Assembly (NCBI GenBank): GCA_910585565.1 | Contig: CAJUFC010000094.1 | Coordinates: 1-6,388, forward strand | Length of the DNA stretch: 6,388 nt | Source of the DNA: an uncultured Eggerthellaceae bacterium | GTDB lineage: Bacteria; Actinomycetota; Coriobacteriia; Coriobacteriales; Eggerthellaceae | Direction of reading: 5' to 3' | Shown: positions 1 to 6,039 of the stretch, in pieces | How the letters are laid out: every line of letters starts with the position of its first letter | How positions within the stretch are numbered: position 1 is the stretch's first letter | Position numbers and translations under genes: made by a program | The notes under the pieces: model-generated | Database searches by the model: none | The model's input: the letters and a program-made list of their open reading frames with translations, nothing else | Told to the model about the DNA's origin: nothing

Positions 1-1448
1 CCTTGGATGTCGGAGAGCACGACCACGTCGTCGCCCTCCTTGATGAGGCCCATGGCAACGCCAGAGACCGGAGCGGCGATGGGCACGCCCGCATCCATGA
101 GCGCCAGCGTGGAGCCGCAGGTCGACGCCATGGACGACGAGCCGTTGGACTCGAGCACCTCGGAGACGACGCGGATGGCGTACGGGAAGTCGTCCTCGGG
201 CGGGATGACCGGCAGAAGCGCGCGCTCTGCGAGGGCGCCGTGCCCGATCTCGCGGCGCTTCGGCGCGCCCATGCGGCCCGTCTCGCCCGTCGAATAAGGC
301 GGGAAGTTGTACTGGTGCATGTAGCGCTTGCCCTCGGCCGGGTCGATGGTGTCGAGCCGCTGCCATTCGTTGAGCATGCCCAACGTGCACACCGACAGGG
401 CTTGGGTCTGGCCACGCTGGAACAGGCCCGAGCCATGCACGCGAGGCAGATACCCCGGAACGATGTGCAGCGGGCGAATCTCCTCAGACGTGCGGCCGTC
501 GACGCGCTCGCCCGTCTCGATGATCATCGTGCGCATCGCGCGCTTCTCGAGAGCCTTGAGCTCGGATGCGATGTCGCTTCCCCACTCCTCAAGCTCCTCC
601 TCGGTGAAGTCGCTCTCCTTGATGGACTCCTTCAGCTCCTCCACCTTGTCGATGCGGGACTGCTTGTCTGCGTCCTTGAGGGCGAGCTCCATCTCGCTGT
701 AGTGGGCGCTCACGCGCTCGATGACGGCCTCGTCGGGCACATGGATGGTGAACTCCATGGGCTCGGGGGCCACCTTGGCGATGAAGGACGCCTGCTTCTC
801 GCAGAACTCGCCGATCACCTTCTGGGCGAACGCCATGGCCTCCAGCATGTCCTCTTCGGAAACCTGGTCGGCACCCGCCTCGACCATCGAGATGTAGTCG
901 GCGGTGCCGGCCACCGTGAGCTCGAGGTCGGAGTTCTCCTGCTCGGCATAGGTGGGGTTCACGATGAACTCGCGCGTGTCGCGGTCGCGGCCGATGCGCA
1001 CGCAGGCCGCAGGGCCATCGAACGGCGCGCCGCCCACCAGAAGGGCCGCGCTCGCGCCGGCCACACAGATGGTGTCAGGCGGGTTCTCGCCGTCCACGAC
1101 GAACGTCGTGGCGACGATGTGGACCTCGTTCTTGTATCCGTCGGGAAATCCCGGACGGATGGGGCGGTCGATCATGCGCGCCGTGAGGGTGCCCTTGTCA
1201 GACGGCTTGGCCTCGCGCTTGAGGTATCCGCCCGGGATGCGCCCGACGGCGTACATCTTCTCCATGAAGTCGACCGTCAGCGGGAAGAAGTCGTAATCGC
1301 GCTCCTCCTTGGACACGACGGCCGTCACCAAGACGCTGGTATCCCCGCACGTCACGAGCACAGCGCCCGTCGCCTGCTTGGCGAGCTCGCCCGTCTCGAG
1401 TCGATAGGACTTTCCGTATAGTTCGAACTCTTCTACAATCTTTGCCAT
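1..1448 (-). CDS. pnp: Polyribonucleotide nucleotidyltransferase (PNPase), 3' end beyond the window
   Basis: PNPase is a phosphorolytic 3'-to-5' exoribonuclease that degrades mRNA to nucleoside diphosphates and can add 3' tails; it acts in the cytoplasm as a ring-shaped trimer. The frame opens with MAKIVEEFELYGKSYRLETG and runs 482 codons without a stop to the left edge. The first RNase PH-like domain (about residues 1-145) contains the family motif RPIRP followed by FPDGYKNEV. A helical linker covers about 150-300. The second RNase PH domain starts near residue 313 (VDGRTSEEIRP), with HGSGLFQRG and the phosphate-binding GSSSMAS near residue 432. The window stops at LSDIQ, just before the family's catalytic aspartates (D486 and D492 in E. 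coli) and the KH and S1 RNA-binding domains, so these cannot be checked. The ATG at 1448 has AGAGGAAAG upstream. It lies downstream of rpsO, as in very many bacteria. Identity is certain; the gene is cut only by the window edge. Confidence 0.98.
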   Translation of the reverse strand, partial: MAKIVEEFELYGKSYRLETGELAKQATGAVLVTCGDTSVLVTAVVSKEERDYDFFPLTVDFMEKMYAVGRIPGGYLKREAKPSDKGTLTARMIDRPIRPGFPDGYKNEVHIVATTFVVDGENPPDTICVAGASAALLVGGAPFDGPAACVRIGRDRDTREFIVNPTYAEQENSDLELTVAGTADYISMVEAGADQVSEEDMLEAMAFAQKVIGEFCEKQASFIAKVAPEPMEFTIHVPDEAVIERVSAHYSEMELALKDADKQSRIDKVEELKESIKESDFTEEELEEWGSDIASELKALEKRAMRTMIIETGERVDGRTSEEIRPLHIVPGYLPRVHGSGLFQRGQTQALSVCTLGMLNEWQRLDTIDPAEGKRYMHQYNFPPYSTGETGRMGAPKRREIGHGALAERALLPVIPPEDDFPYAIRVVSEVLESNGSSSMASTCGSTLALMDAGVPIAAPVSGVAMGLIKEGDDVVVLSDIQ

Positions 1449-1454
1449 TCTCTT

Positions 1455-1463
1455 CTTTCCTCT
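1455..1463 (-). promoter_or_regulatory. Ribosome binding site of pnp
   Basis: On the minus strand the purine-rich run AGAGGAAAG lies 6 bases before the pnp ATG; its AGGA core is about 8 bases from the start. It follows closely after the small hairpin at 1476-1493, so leader structure could affect access to it. The spacing supports the ATG at 1448 as the start. Confidence 0.7.
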
Positions 1464-1475
1464 TTGCCTCTAATG

Positions 1476-1493
1476 GCAGCCTATCCTGGCTGC
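1476..1493 (-). promoter_or_regulatory. Hairpin in the pnp leader, next to the ribosome binding site
   Basis: A perfect 6-bp stem, GCAGCC pairing with GGCTGC, closes a 6-base loop. It ends about 12 bases upstream of the pnp Shine-Dalgarno run. There is no U-tract after it, so it is unlikely to be a terminator. A role in translation control or mRNA stability of pnp is inference from position. Confidence 0.45.
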
Positions 1494-1511
1494 GCTCCTC
1501 TTACACCGGCA

Positions 1512-1543
1512 CAGGAAGCAGGCCATGCCTGCCCGTTTTCCTG
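1512..1543 (-). promoter_or_regulatory. Long bulged hairpin in the rpsO-pnp intergenic leader
   Basis: The outer arms CAGGAA (1512-1517) and TTCCTG (1538-1543) pair over 6 bp. The inner arms GCAGGC (1518-1523) and GCCTGC (1527-1532) pair over 6 bp around a 3-base loop. A 5-base one-sided bulge (1533-1537) separates the two helices. In E. coli a leader stem-loop in the equivalent place is cut by RNase III and then used by PNPase to repress its own synthesis. Whether this hairpin acts in the same way is inferred from location only; the sequence is not recognisably the E. coli one. Confidence 0.5.
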
Positions 1544-1555
1544 CGTCGCTAACAA

Positions 1556-1579
1556 GAGACCCGCTTTGTAGCGGGTCTC
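1556..1579 (-). terminator. Terminator-like hairpin after rpsO, possibly an attenuator before pnp
   Basis: A perfect 9-bp GC-rich stem (GAGACCCGC with GCGGGTCTC) closes a 6-base loop, starting 8 bases after the rpsO stop codon. On the minus strand it is followed by TTGTT, a short and imperfect U-rich stretch; on the plus strand no T-run follows, so the signal is directed at minus-strand transcription. The modest U-tract suggests partial rather than complete termination, which would let some transcripts continue into pnp. A terminator between rpsO and pnp is also known in E. coli. Confidence 0.7.
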
Positions 1580-1587
1580 GCTGCCAC

Positions 1588-1875
1588 CTAGATGTTGTCG
1601 CGGATGCCGAGCTTCTTGATGAGCGTTCGGTATTCGTTGATGTCGCGGTCCTTGATGTGCTTGAGAAGGCCGCGTCTCTTACCGATGAGCTTCATGAGGC
1701 CGCGCCTCGTGTGGTTGTCCTTCTTGTGCATCTTCAGATGCTCGGTGAGGTTGCGGATGCGCTCGGTCAGGATGGCGACCTGCGCCTCGGCGCTGCCAGA
1801 GTCGTTGGCGCTCTTGCCGTACTCCTTGATGAGCTCGGCGGTCTTTTCCTTCGTGATGCTCAGCTTCGTTGCCAT
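1588..1875 (-). CDS. rpsO: 30S ribosomal protein S15
   Basis: S15 is a primary binding protein of the small ribosomal subunit; it binds the three-way junction of the 16S rRNA central domain and nucleates platform assembly. The 95-residue product has the usual family length of about 89 and is nearly all helical and basic. It shows the family signatures GSAEAQVAILTERI (residues 27-40), the HKKDNHTRRGL segment with the RNA-contacting histidine and arginines, and the GKRRGLLKHI helix ahead of the C-terminal YRTLIKKLGIRD. The ATG at 1875 was chosen because homologues begin close to MATKLSITKEK; the open frame continues upstream to 2007, but that part is not S15-like. The purine-rich GAAAGG about 9 bases upstream is a plausible ribosome binding site. 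pnp follows after a 139-base structured gap. S15 often represses its own translation through its leader; a candidate leader lies at 1876-1994. Confidence 0.98.
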   Translation of the reverse strand: MATKLSITKEKTAELIKEYGKSANDSGSAEAQVAILTERIRNLTEHLKMHKKDNHTRRGLMKLIGKRRGLLKHIKDRDINEYRTLIKKLGIRDNI

Positions 1876-1994
1876 GATGTTGCCTTTCGCTTCGGTTTCT
1901 TGGATCCGCGCTGGGCATGCAAGTCGGCGAACATGACAAGCCAAGCTGCGAATCGGTGCCTTCTGGCACAATCGCTCAAGTGTACACCAAAGAG
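1876..1994 (-). promoter_or_regulatory. recO-rpsO intergenic region, probable rpsO leader
   Basis: This 119-base gap is the only sizeable break upstream of rpsO. It contains a small hairpin, GTGCC and GGCAC around a 4-base loop at 1956-1969, with no U-run after it, so I do not call a recO terminator. Many bacteria have structured rpsO leaders bound by S15 for autoregulation, and their shapes vary widely between groups. I cannot match this one to a described S15-binding motif. Confidence 0.35.
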
Positions 1995-2007
1995 CTACAG
2001 CATACAA
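1979..2007 (-). promoter_or_regulatory. Weak sigma-70-like promoter candidate for rpsO-pnp
   Basis: On the minus strand TTGTAT (2002-2007) and TACACT (1979-1984) are separated by 17 bases, in a locally AT-rich patch spanning the end of recO. Matches to the -35 and -10 consensus are partial (3 of 6 and 4 of 6). It would give an rpsO leader of about 95 bases. The call rests on spacing and position only. Confidence 0.22.
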
Positions 2008-2777
2008 TACTGAACGAGCGAACGCGCAGACTTGAGCCGCATGCCGAAATGGGCCTGCACCCAGCTGAGCGCAAGCGCCAGCACGTCCTCGCCGAGGCGC
2101 GCGTCATGGGCTGCGTCCGCCGTCAGCTCGCCTGAGGTCAGGTCGTCGAAGCGGGCAAAGAGCGCATGCTGGGCCCACGTGACGAGGGCAGGCGCGCACT
2201 CCTCGGTCTCGCAGGCGCGCACGCATGACGCGCAGACCGCTCCCCCGTCGATGACGGAGAGATGCGCAACAGGGGCCTCGGACGCCAGCGAGTCGCCGCA
2301 GACGACACATTCCGAGAAGCTGGGGCGCACGCCCAGCATGGAGGACGCCTTGAGCAGATAGGCGGCCACGATGAGGCAGAGCCGGTCTGTCGTCGAACTT
2401 GCCGCGCTGTCGATCGCCTTGGCCGTCAGCTCGAAGAAGCGCGGCATCTCCAGCCCGCGCTGGGCCGCCTTTGAGGCGAACTCGCAGATGCATGCGACAC
2501 CCGACAGGTACGCCGGCTCGCGGTGAAGCCGCTCGTGCGCAGAGACGAGCCTGCTTTCCTGGATGATGTCGAGGCTTTTGCCGCGGGCGATGAGCAGCTG
2601 GACGCGATTGCCCAGCTCGAGCCGCGCTGAAAGCACGCTTGAGGGCTTGCGCGCGCCCTTGGCGACGGCCTCGACGAGCTCGCCTGAGCGTCCCAGCATG
2701 CGTACGATGCAGTCAGCCTCGCCCAGCTTGGTCTTGCCGAGGACGATCGTCTCTTCGGAATAGGTGTCTTTCGCCAT
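1995..2777 (-). CDS. recO: DNA repair protein RecO
   Basis: RecO works with RecR (and RecF) to load RecA onto SSB-coated single-stranded DNA and can anneal complementary strands during gap repair in the cytoplasm. The 260-residue product has the usual length. The N-terminal OB fold (about 1-80) includes the VLGKTKLGEADCIVRML strand region and the basic AKGARKPSS loop, followed by a helical domain. A Cys4 zinc site is intact: C157 and C160 (CVVC), C182 and C185 (CASC), as in many RecO proteins of Gram-positive type. The ATG at 2777 gives MAKDTYSEETIVLG, the expected N-terminus; the open frame extends further upstream to 2969 but that part lies inside the preceding gene and is low-complexity. 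The start lies 4 bases after the PASTA gene stop without a strong Shine-Dalgarno, which suggests translational coupling. In many bacteria recO directly follows era; here one gene intervenes. Confidence 0.96.
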   Translation of the reverse strand: MAKDTYSEETIVLGKTKLGEADCIVRMLGRSGELVEAVAKGARKPSSVLSARLELGNRVQLLIARGKSLDIIQESRLVSAHERLHREPAYLSGVACICEFASKAAQRGLEMPRFFELTAKAIDSAASSTTDRLCLIVAAYLLKASSMLGVRPSFSECVVCGDSLASEAPVAHLSVIDGGAVCASCVRACETEECAPALVTWAQHALFARFDDLTSGELTADAAHDARLGEDVLALALSWVQAHFGMRLKSARSLVQYCML

Positions 2778-2781
2778 GGGC

Positions 2782-4155
2782 CTACAGGCGCTTGATCTCA
2801 GGGTTGGTCGAGGCGACCTTGTCGTCGCTGCCCCAGGTGATCGTGCCCGAGATGCGCTCGTAGTTCCCATAGCGCGTCTCGGATTCGACGCCGAACCACG
2901 AATGCGTCTCGTAGGGCCGCGCGCTGATGGTGTATGCGCACGCGTTCTCGCCCTTGTAGGAGACGTCAACCACCTCGCCGAGCTCGTAGTTGGTGCCCGC
3001 GATGTTGATGCGCGACGAGTCCTTCAGCCACGAACGCGTGAGAGCGATGAGCTCCGTCGAGCGATGCTTGGCGACGTTGACCACGACCTCCGAGCCCGAT
3101 GCGAGCGCGCTGCCAGCGGCAGGCTCGGTGCCGACGACGCGTCCCTCCTCGACGCCCTCGTCGTACACAGAGGCCACCTTGGAGGAGTAGCCCTCCAGCT
3201 GAAGCATAGCGACCGCCTCGTCTTGGGTGAGCCCCACAACGCTGGGCACGCGATAGGGCACCGCCGCCTCGACGGTGATCTTGGCGTCCGCCTTCGCGCG
3301 CGTCCCCGCCGCTGGCGACACCGACAAGACCGTCCCTTCGGCGTCGTTCGACTTCTTCTCGACGACCTCGACATTGGCAAACTCCTCGGCGGCGATCATG
3401 CTCTTCGCCTCGTCGAGGGGCTTTCCGACGATGTTCGGAACGATGCGCGGGGTGGATACCGCCAATGTGATCGTCGAGCCCTCGGCCATGCGCGTGCCAG
3501 GCTGCGGGTCGGTGGACAGCACCACGTCTTCCACCTCGTCGGACTTGACGAGGGTGCGCTCGACGAGGAACCCCTCTTCGCTCAAAAGCACGGTTGCCTG
3601 ATTGGCGTCCATGCCAGTGACGTCTTCGATGACGTGCCCGCCCCACATCTCGAGCGAATACGTCACGCCAACAGCCGCGGTGGCAAGCGCGATGAGGCAC
3701 AGCGCAACGATGGCGACGTTTCGCGCGACGTGACGCGCCTTGGCGGGAGGCTGCTCGGATGGCTGGGGCGCATCAGTGGAAAAGGAGCGTCGCGCCCAGT
3801 CGAGGTTGGGGCCTTCCGGGCCGGACGCGACTTGAGGCATGCCCGCATAGGCGCCAGCCGGCGTACCGAACGGGCGCGTGATGTCGCTTGCGGCCTGCGT
3901 ACCCGCAAGCACAGGAGCCGATGCAGGCGAATAGCTGGAGTCGTTTATCTGGTCGAGGCCCGCAAAGGGCAGATCAGCACTCGCAAGCCGTGCGGTATCT
4001 CCCGACAGGTCGAAGGTGTCGGCACCGTCCAGGTCGTCGTCTCCGTAGCCGAACATATCGCGCGCAAGGGGCGCCACGGTGGGCAGCTCGTAGCCGCACT
4101 CGTCGCAGTACTTCGCGTTTGCGCGGCTCTCGGTATGGCATTGGGGACATCTCAT
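2782..4155 (-). CDS. Zinc-ribbon, single-pass membrane protein with three PASTA domains
   Basis: This 457-residue protein has no recognised gene name. Domains in order: a Cys4 zinc ribbon at the extreme N-terminus (CPQC at 3-6, CDEC at 17-20); an acidic, Pro/Ala/Ser/Thr-rich linker probably disordered (about 30-140); a basic KARHVAR followed by one membrane segment (about 146-166); three PASTA repeats (about 173-235, 236-299, 300-363) with typical P-x-V-x-G starts (VPNIVGKPLDEA, VPSVVGLTQDEA) and P-x-x-G-T/S turns; then a 95-residue tail rich in aromatics that I do not recognise. The positive-inside pattern places the ribbon in the cytoplasm and the PASTA domains outside. PASTA domains are known from PknB-type kinases and penicillin-binding proteins, where they bind muropeptides or lipid II; no kinase or transpeptidase domain is present here. 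The start is uncertain: ATG 4155 gives MRCPQC with GGAG about 14 bases upstream, while a GTG at 4170 overlaps the era stop (GTGA) and adds five residues. An envelope-sensing role is inference. Confidence 0.9.
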   Translation of the reverse strand: MRCPQCHTESRANAKYCDECGYELPTVAPLARDMFGYGDDDLDGADTFDLSGDTARLASADLPFAGLDQINDSSYSPASAPVLAGTQAASDITRPFGTPAGAYAGMPQVASGPEGPNLDWARRSFSTDAPQPSEQPPAKARHVARNVAIVALCLIALATAAVGVTYSLEMWGGHVIEDVTGMDANQATVLLSEEGFLVERTLVKSDEVEDVVLSTDPQPGTRMAEGSTITLAVSTPRIVPNIVGKPLDEAKSMIAAEEFANVEVVEKKSNDAEGTVLSVSPAAGTRAKADAKITVEAAVPYRVPSVVGLTQDEAVAMLQLEGYSSKVASVYDEGVEEGRVVGTEPAAGSALASGSEVVVNVAKHRSTELIALTRSWLKDSSRINIAGTNYELGEVVDVSYKGENACAYTISARPYETHSWFGVESETRYGNYERISGTITWGSDDKVASTNPEIKRL

Positions 4156-4166
4156 GGCGTGCCGCG

Positions 4167-5117
4167 TCACTCCATGTACCCGAACCGACGCAGCTGCGCC
4201 TCGTCGCTGCGCCAGCCGCGCTTCACCTTGACCGACAGGTCGAGATACACGCGCGCGCCCAAAAGCGTCTCGAGATCTTCGCGCGCCTGGCTGCCGATGC
4301 GCTTGATGGCGCGGCCGCCCTTGCCGATGAGGATGGCCTTTTGGCTGTCGCGCTCCGTATATATGGATGCCTCGATGGCATAGAGCTGCTTTTTCGCGTT
4401 GTACTCCATGGCATCAACGATGACGCCCACCGAGTGCGGCACCTCGTCACGGAAGCCCTGCAAGACCTTCTCGCGCACGAACTCGGCGACCATGACCTCG
4501 TCGGAGAGGTCCGTTTGCATGTCCGCCGGAAACCAGCGCGGGCCTTCGGGCAGGAAGAAGACGCACTCCTCGATGAAGGCATCCACGTTGTAGCCGGTCT
4601 TCGAGGACAGCGACACGATGGCATCCCAGTCGGCGAGCGCTTCGGCGGCTCGCGCCTGGGCCTCTATCTCCTCTGGCGTCGCCAGGTCGTTTTTGGTAAG
4701 CACGCAGATCTTCTTGGCCGCGACGCCGCGCACCTGAGACGCGACCCATTCGTCTCCCGTGCCGATGGGGGCTGACGCATCGACGAGCATGGCAACGACA
4801 TCAACGTCGGCAAGCGCCTTCAGCGCAGAGGCATTCAGCTCCTCCCCGAGAACGTCTTTGGGCTTATGCATGCCAGGGGTATCGAGCAGGACGAGCTGAT
4901 AGGCATCGGTCGTGAGGACGGCGCGGATGCGCTGGCGCGTGGTCTGCGAGGTCTTCGAGGTGATGGCGACCTTGGCACCCACCACGCGATTGAGCAGCGT
5001 CGACTTGCCGGCGTTTGGGCGTCCCACCAAGGCGACGAAGCCCGAACGGTAGTCGTCGCTGACCGGCGCGCTGGCGCCTCCCATGGGGTTGTTGGCAAAA
5101 TACTCGTCTAGGTCCAT
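4167..5117 (-). CDS. era: GTPase Era
   Basis: Era is an essential GTPase that binds the 3' end of 16S rRNA and assists late 30S maturation. The 316-residue product has a full GTPase domain: G1 GRPNAGKST (32-40), the G2 threonines in SQTTRQR (58-64), G3 DTPGM (79-83), G4 TKND (141-144) and G5 SSKT (171-174). A C-terminal KH domain follows, with the GKGG loop at 265-268 and the conserved ending VKRGWRSDEAQLRRFGY. The ATG at 5117 gives MDLDEYFANN and has GGTGA four bases upstream, matching the anti-Shine-Dalgarno end. The frame is open to 5240 but that part overlaps dgkA and is not Era-like. About 25 acidic or flexible residues precede the GTPase fold, longer than in E. coli Era. It overlaps dgkA by 10 bases, and the next gene begins at or just past its stop. 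No cdd gene lies between dgkA and era, unlike in many Firmicutes. Confidence 0.98.
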   Translation of the reverse strand: MDLDEYFANNPMGGASAPVSDDYRSGFVALVGRPNAGKSTLLNRVVGAKVAITSKTSQTTRQRIRAVLTTDAYQLVLLDTPGMHKPKDVLGEELNASALKALADVDVVAMLVDASAPIGTGDEWVASQVRGVAAKKICVLTKNDLATPEEIEAQARAAEALADWDAIVSLSSKTGYNVDAFIEECVFFLPEGPRWFPADMQTDLSDEVMVAEFVREKVLQGFRDEVPHSVGVIVDAMEYNAKKQLYAIEASIYTERDSQKAILIGKGGRAIKRIGSQAREDLETLLGARVYLDLSVKVKRGWRSDEAQLRRFGYME

Positions 5118-5536
5118 GTTGTCACCAAAGCTACGAAGGGCGGAATGTACACGATTGCTGCGACGACCATCGAGCCGATGGCGGCGACGTATACCGCTCC
5201 GGCCGCGCAGTCCTTGGCGCGCATGGCGAGCTCGTTCCACTCAGGCGACACCATGTCGACCACTGCCTCGACAGCGGTGTTCATGACCTCGAGCGCAAAT
5301 ACGCCCACAGCGCAGCCGATGACCGCCAGCCATGACCACGCCGGAATCTGCAGCAAAAGCCCGAGCGCCACGGCAGCCACAGCGAACGCAGCGTGAATCT
5401 TGAAGTTTCGCTGGGTGCGAAACGCATAGAGGATGCCAGAGAATGCGCACGAGAATGCATCGCTCAGGCGGATGGGTGCGTCCTCGCCCGAGTGATGCAC
5501 GAAACGCTGGTCGATGTTGCGCTGGTTCTCAGTCAT
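5108..5536 (-). CDS. dgkA: Diacylglycerol/undecaprenol kinase family membrane protein
   Basis: This small integral-membrane kinase family phosphorylates diacylglycerol (Gram-negative DgkA) or undecaprenol (Gram-positive UndK), in the latter case feeding the lipid carrier for wall synthesis. The 142-residue product has the expected size, with an N-terminal amphipathic stretch and three membrane helices (about 48-65, 68-85, 112-135). Family motifs are present: FSGILYAFRTQRNFKIH (32-48), the signature EVMNTAVEAVVD (83-94) with the catalytic-site Asn and Glu residues, and MRAKDCAAGAV (105-115). In an actinobacterial context undecaprenol is the likelier substrate, but sequence alone does not settle this. 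A glutamine occupies the position that is a metal-binding Glu in E. coli DgkA (TQRN). The ATG at 5536 is chosen over a GTG at 5542 because GGAGGG lies 7 bases upstream of the ATG and would be too close to the GTG. It overlaps ybeY by 8 bases and era by 10. Confidence 0.93.
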   Translation of the reverse strand: MTENQRNIDQRFVHHSGEDAPIRLSDAFSCAFSGILYAFRTQRNFKIHAAFAVAAVALGLLLQIPAWSWLAVIGCAVGVFALEVMNTAVEAVVDMVSPEWNELAMRAKDCAAGAVYVAAIGSMVVAAIVYIPPFVALVTTWT

Positions 5537-6038
5537 GCGCACGCCCTCCGGAGGCGCACGCGCTGGCGCGCGCCTCGCTTAAGCGGGCAAGGATGTCGGC
5601 CTGCATGCGCTCCATGACGACGGCGTCTTCGTCGTCCACGTGGTCGTAGCCGTCGAGATGAAGGATGCCATGCACCAAGAGCAGCGAGAGCTCTTGCTCA
5701 AAGGTGTTGCCGTACTCGTCGGCTTGCCTGGCGGCCACGTCAGGGGCGATGATGACGTCGCCGAGGGAATAGACGTCGCCTGTCCCCTCGTCGCTCTCGC
5801 CGACATCCGGAAAGCCGTCGTCGAGGTTGTCGCACTCGAAGGACAGCACGTCGGTGGGCCCCTCGATGCCACGATACTGGAAGTTCAAGTCTGCCATCTC
5901 GTCGTTGTCTACGAACGTGACGGAGAGCTCGGCCTCAAAAGGCAGCTCGAGGCACTCCATCGCGAACGCGGCCACGTCACAGACCTGGGCCTCGTCGACG
6001 AGAGCGTCCCCATGGCGAATCTCGGTCAGCACCTGCAT
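5529..6038 (-). CDS. ybeY: Endoribonuclease YbeY / rRNA maturation factor
   Basis: YbeY is a zinc-dependent single-strand endoribonuclease (UPF0054 family) involved in 16S rRNA 3'-end processing and ribosome quality control. The 169-residue product carries the diagnostic metal motif HGILHLDGYDH with zinc ligands H123, H127 and H133, and the upstream conserved block YRGIEGPTDVLSF (55-67) including the conserved arginine. The linking LGDVIIAPDVAARQA (92-106) is also typical. An Ala/Ser/Gly-rich tail of about 15 residues extends past the usual fold. The ATG at 6038 lies one base after the phoH stop (TAAGATG) with AGGG about 9 bases upstream; the longer frame to 6101 lies inside phoH and is not YbeY-like. 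It shares function with neighbouring Era, which acts on the same end of 16S rRNA. Confidence 0.97.
   Translation of the reverse strand: MQVLTEIRHGDALVDEAQVCDVAAFAMECLELPFEAELSVTFVDNDEMADLNFQYRGIEGPTDVLSFECDNLDDGFPDVGESDEGTGDVYSLGDVIIAPDVAARQADEYGNTFEQELSLLLVHGILHLDGYDHVDDEDAVVMERMQADILARLSEARASACASGGRAHD
5544..5549 (-). promoter_or_regulatory. Strong Shine-Dalgarno of the lipid kinase gene
   Basis: GGAGGG on the minus strand, inside the 3' end of ybeY, lies 7 bases before the ATG at 5536. This is the best ribosome binding site in the operon and decides the kinase start in favour of the ATG over the nearby GTG at 5542. It implies that this gene is translated independently as well as through coupling. 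Confidence 0.8.
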
Positions 6039-6039
6039 C

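Noticed and set aside
3..1421. 472-codon open frame on the plus strand opposite pnp
   Set aside because: It is codon-register antisense of a clear PNPase gene, is rich in Arg/His/Leu/Gly/Ala with no domain, and such stop-free antisense frames are expected in high-G+C coding DNA.
1956..1969. Hairpin after recO as a Rho-independent terminator
   Set aside because: The stem is only 5 bp and no U-run follows on the minus strand.
1980..1987. Palindrome GTGTACAC near the end of recO as an operator
   Set aside because: An 8-base palindrome with no flanking symmetry or second copy is too short to call a binding site.
1525..2013. Plus-strand frame across rpsO and its flanks
   Set aside because: Entirely antisense to rpsO and its regulatory flanks; no motif or ribosome binding site supporting a real gene.
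2778..2969. Upstream extension of recO to the start at 2969
   Set aside because: These 64 residues are Arg/Thr/Ser/Pro-rich, lie within the PASTA gene in another frame, and are absent from RecO proteins; MAKDTYSEE at 2777 is the normal start.
2764..4383. 539-codon open frame on the plus strand spanning the PASTA gene and the end of era
   Set aside because: It crosses two real minus-strand genes, has low-complexity Arg/Gly/Asp/His composition and no recognisable motif; a shadow of high-G+C codons.
3888..4775. 295-codon plus-strand frame opposite era and the start of the PASTA gene
   Set aside because: Antisense to the well-supported Era GTPase and lacking any family signature.
5118..5240. 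Upstream extension of era to 5240
   Set aside because: The added residues are Arg-rich, lie inside the kinase gene in another frame, and are unlike Era; GGTGA ahead of ATG 5117 supports the shorter form.
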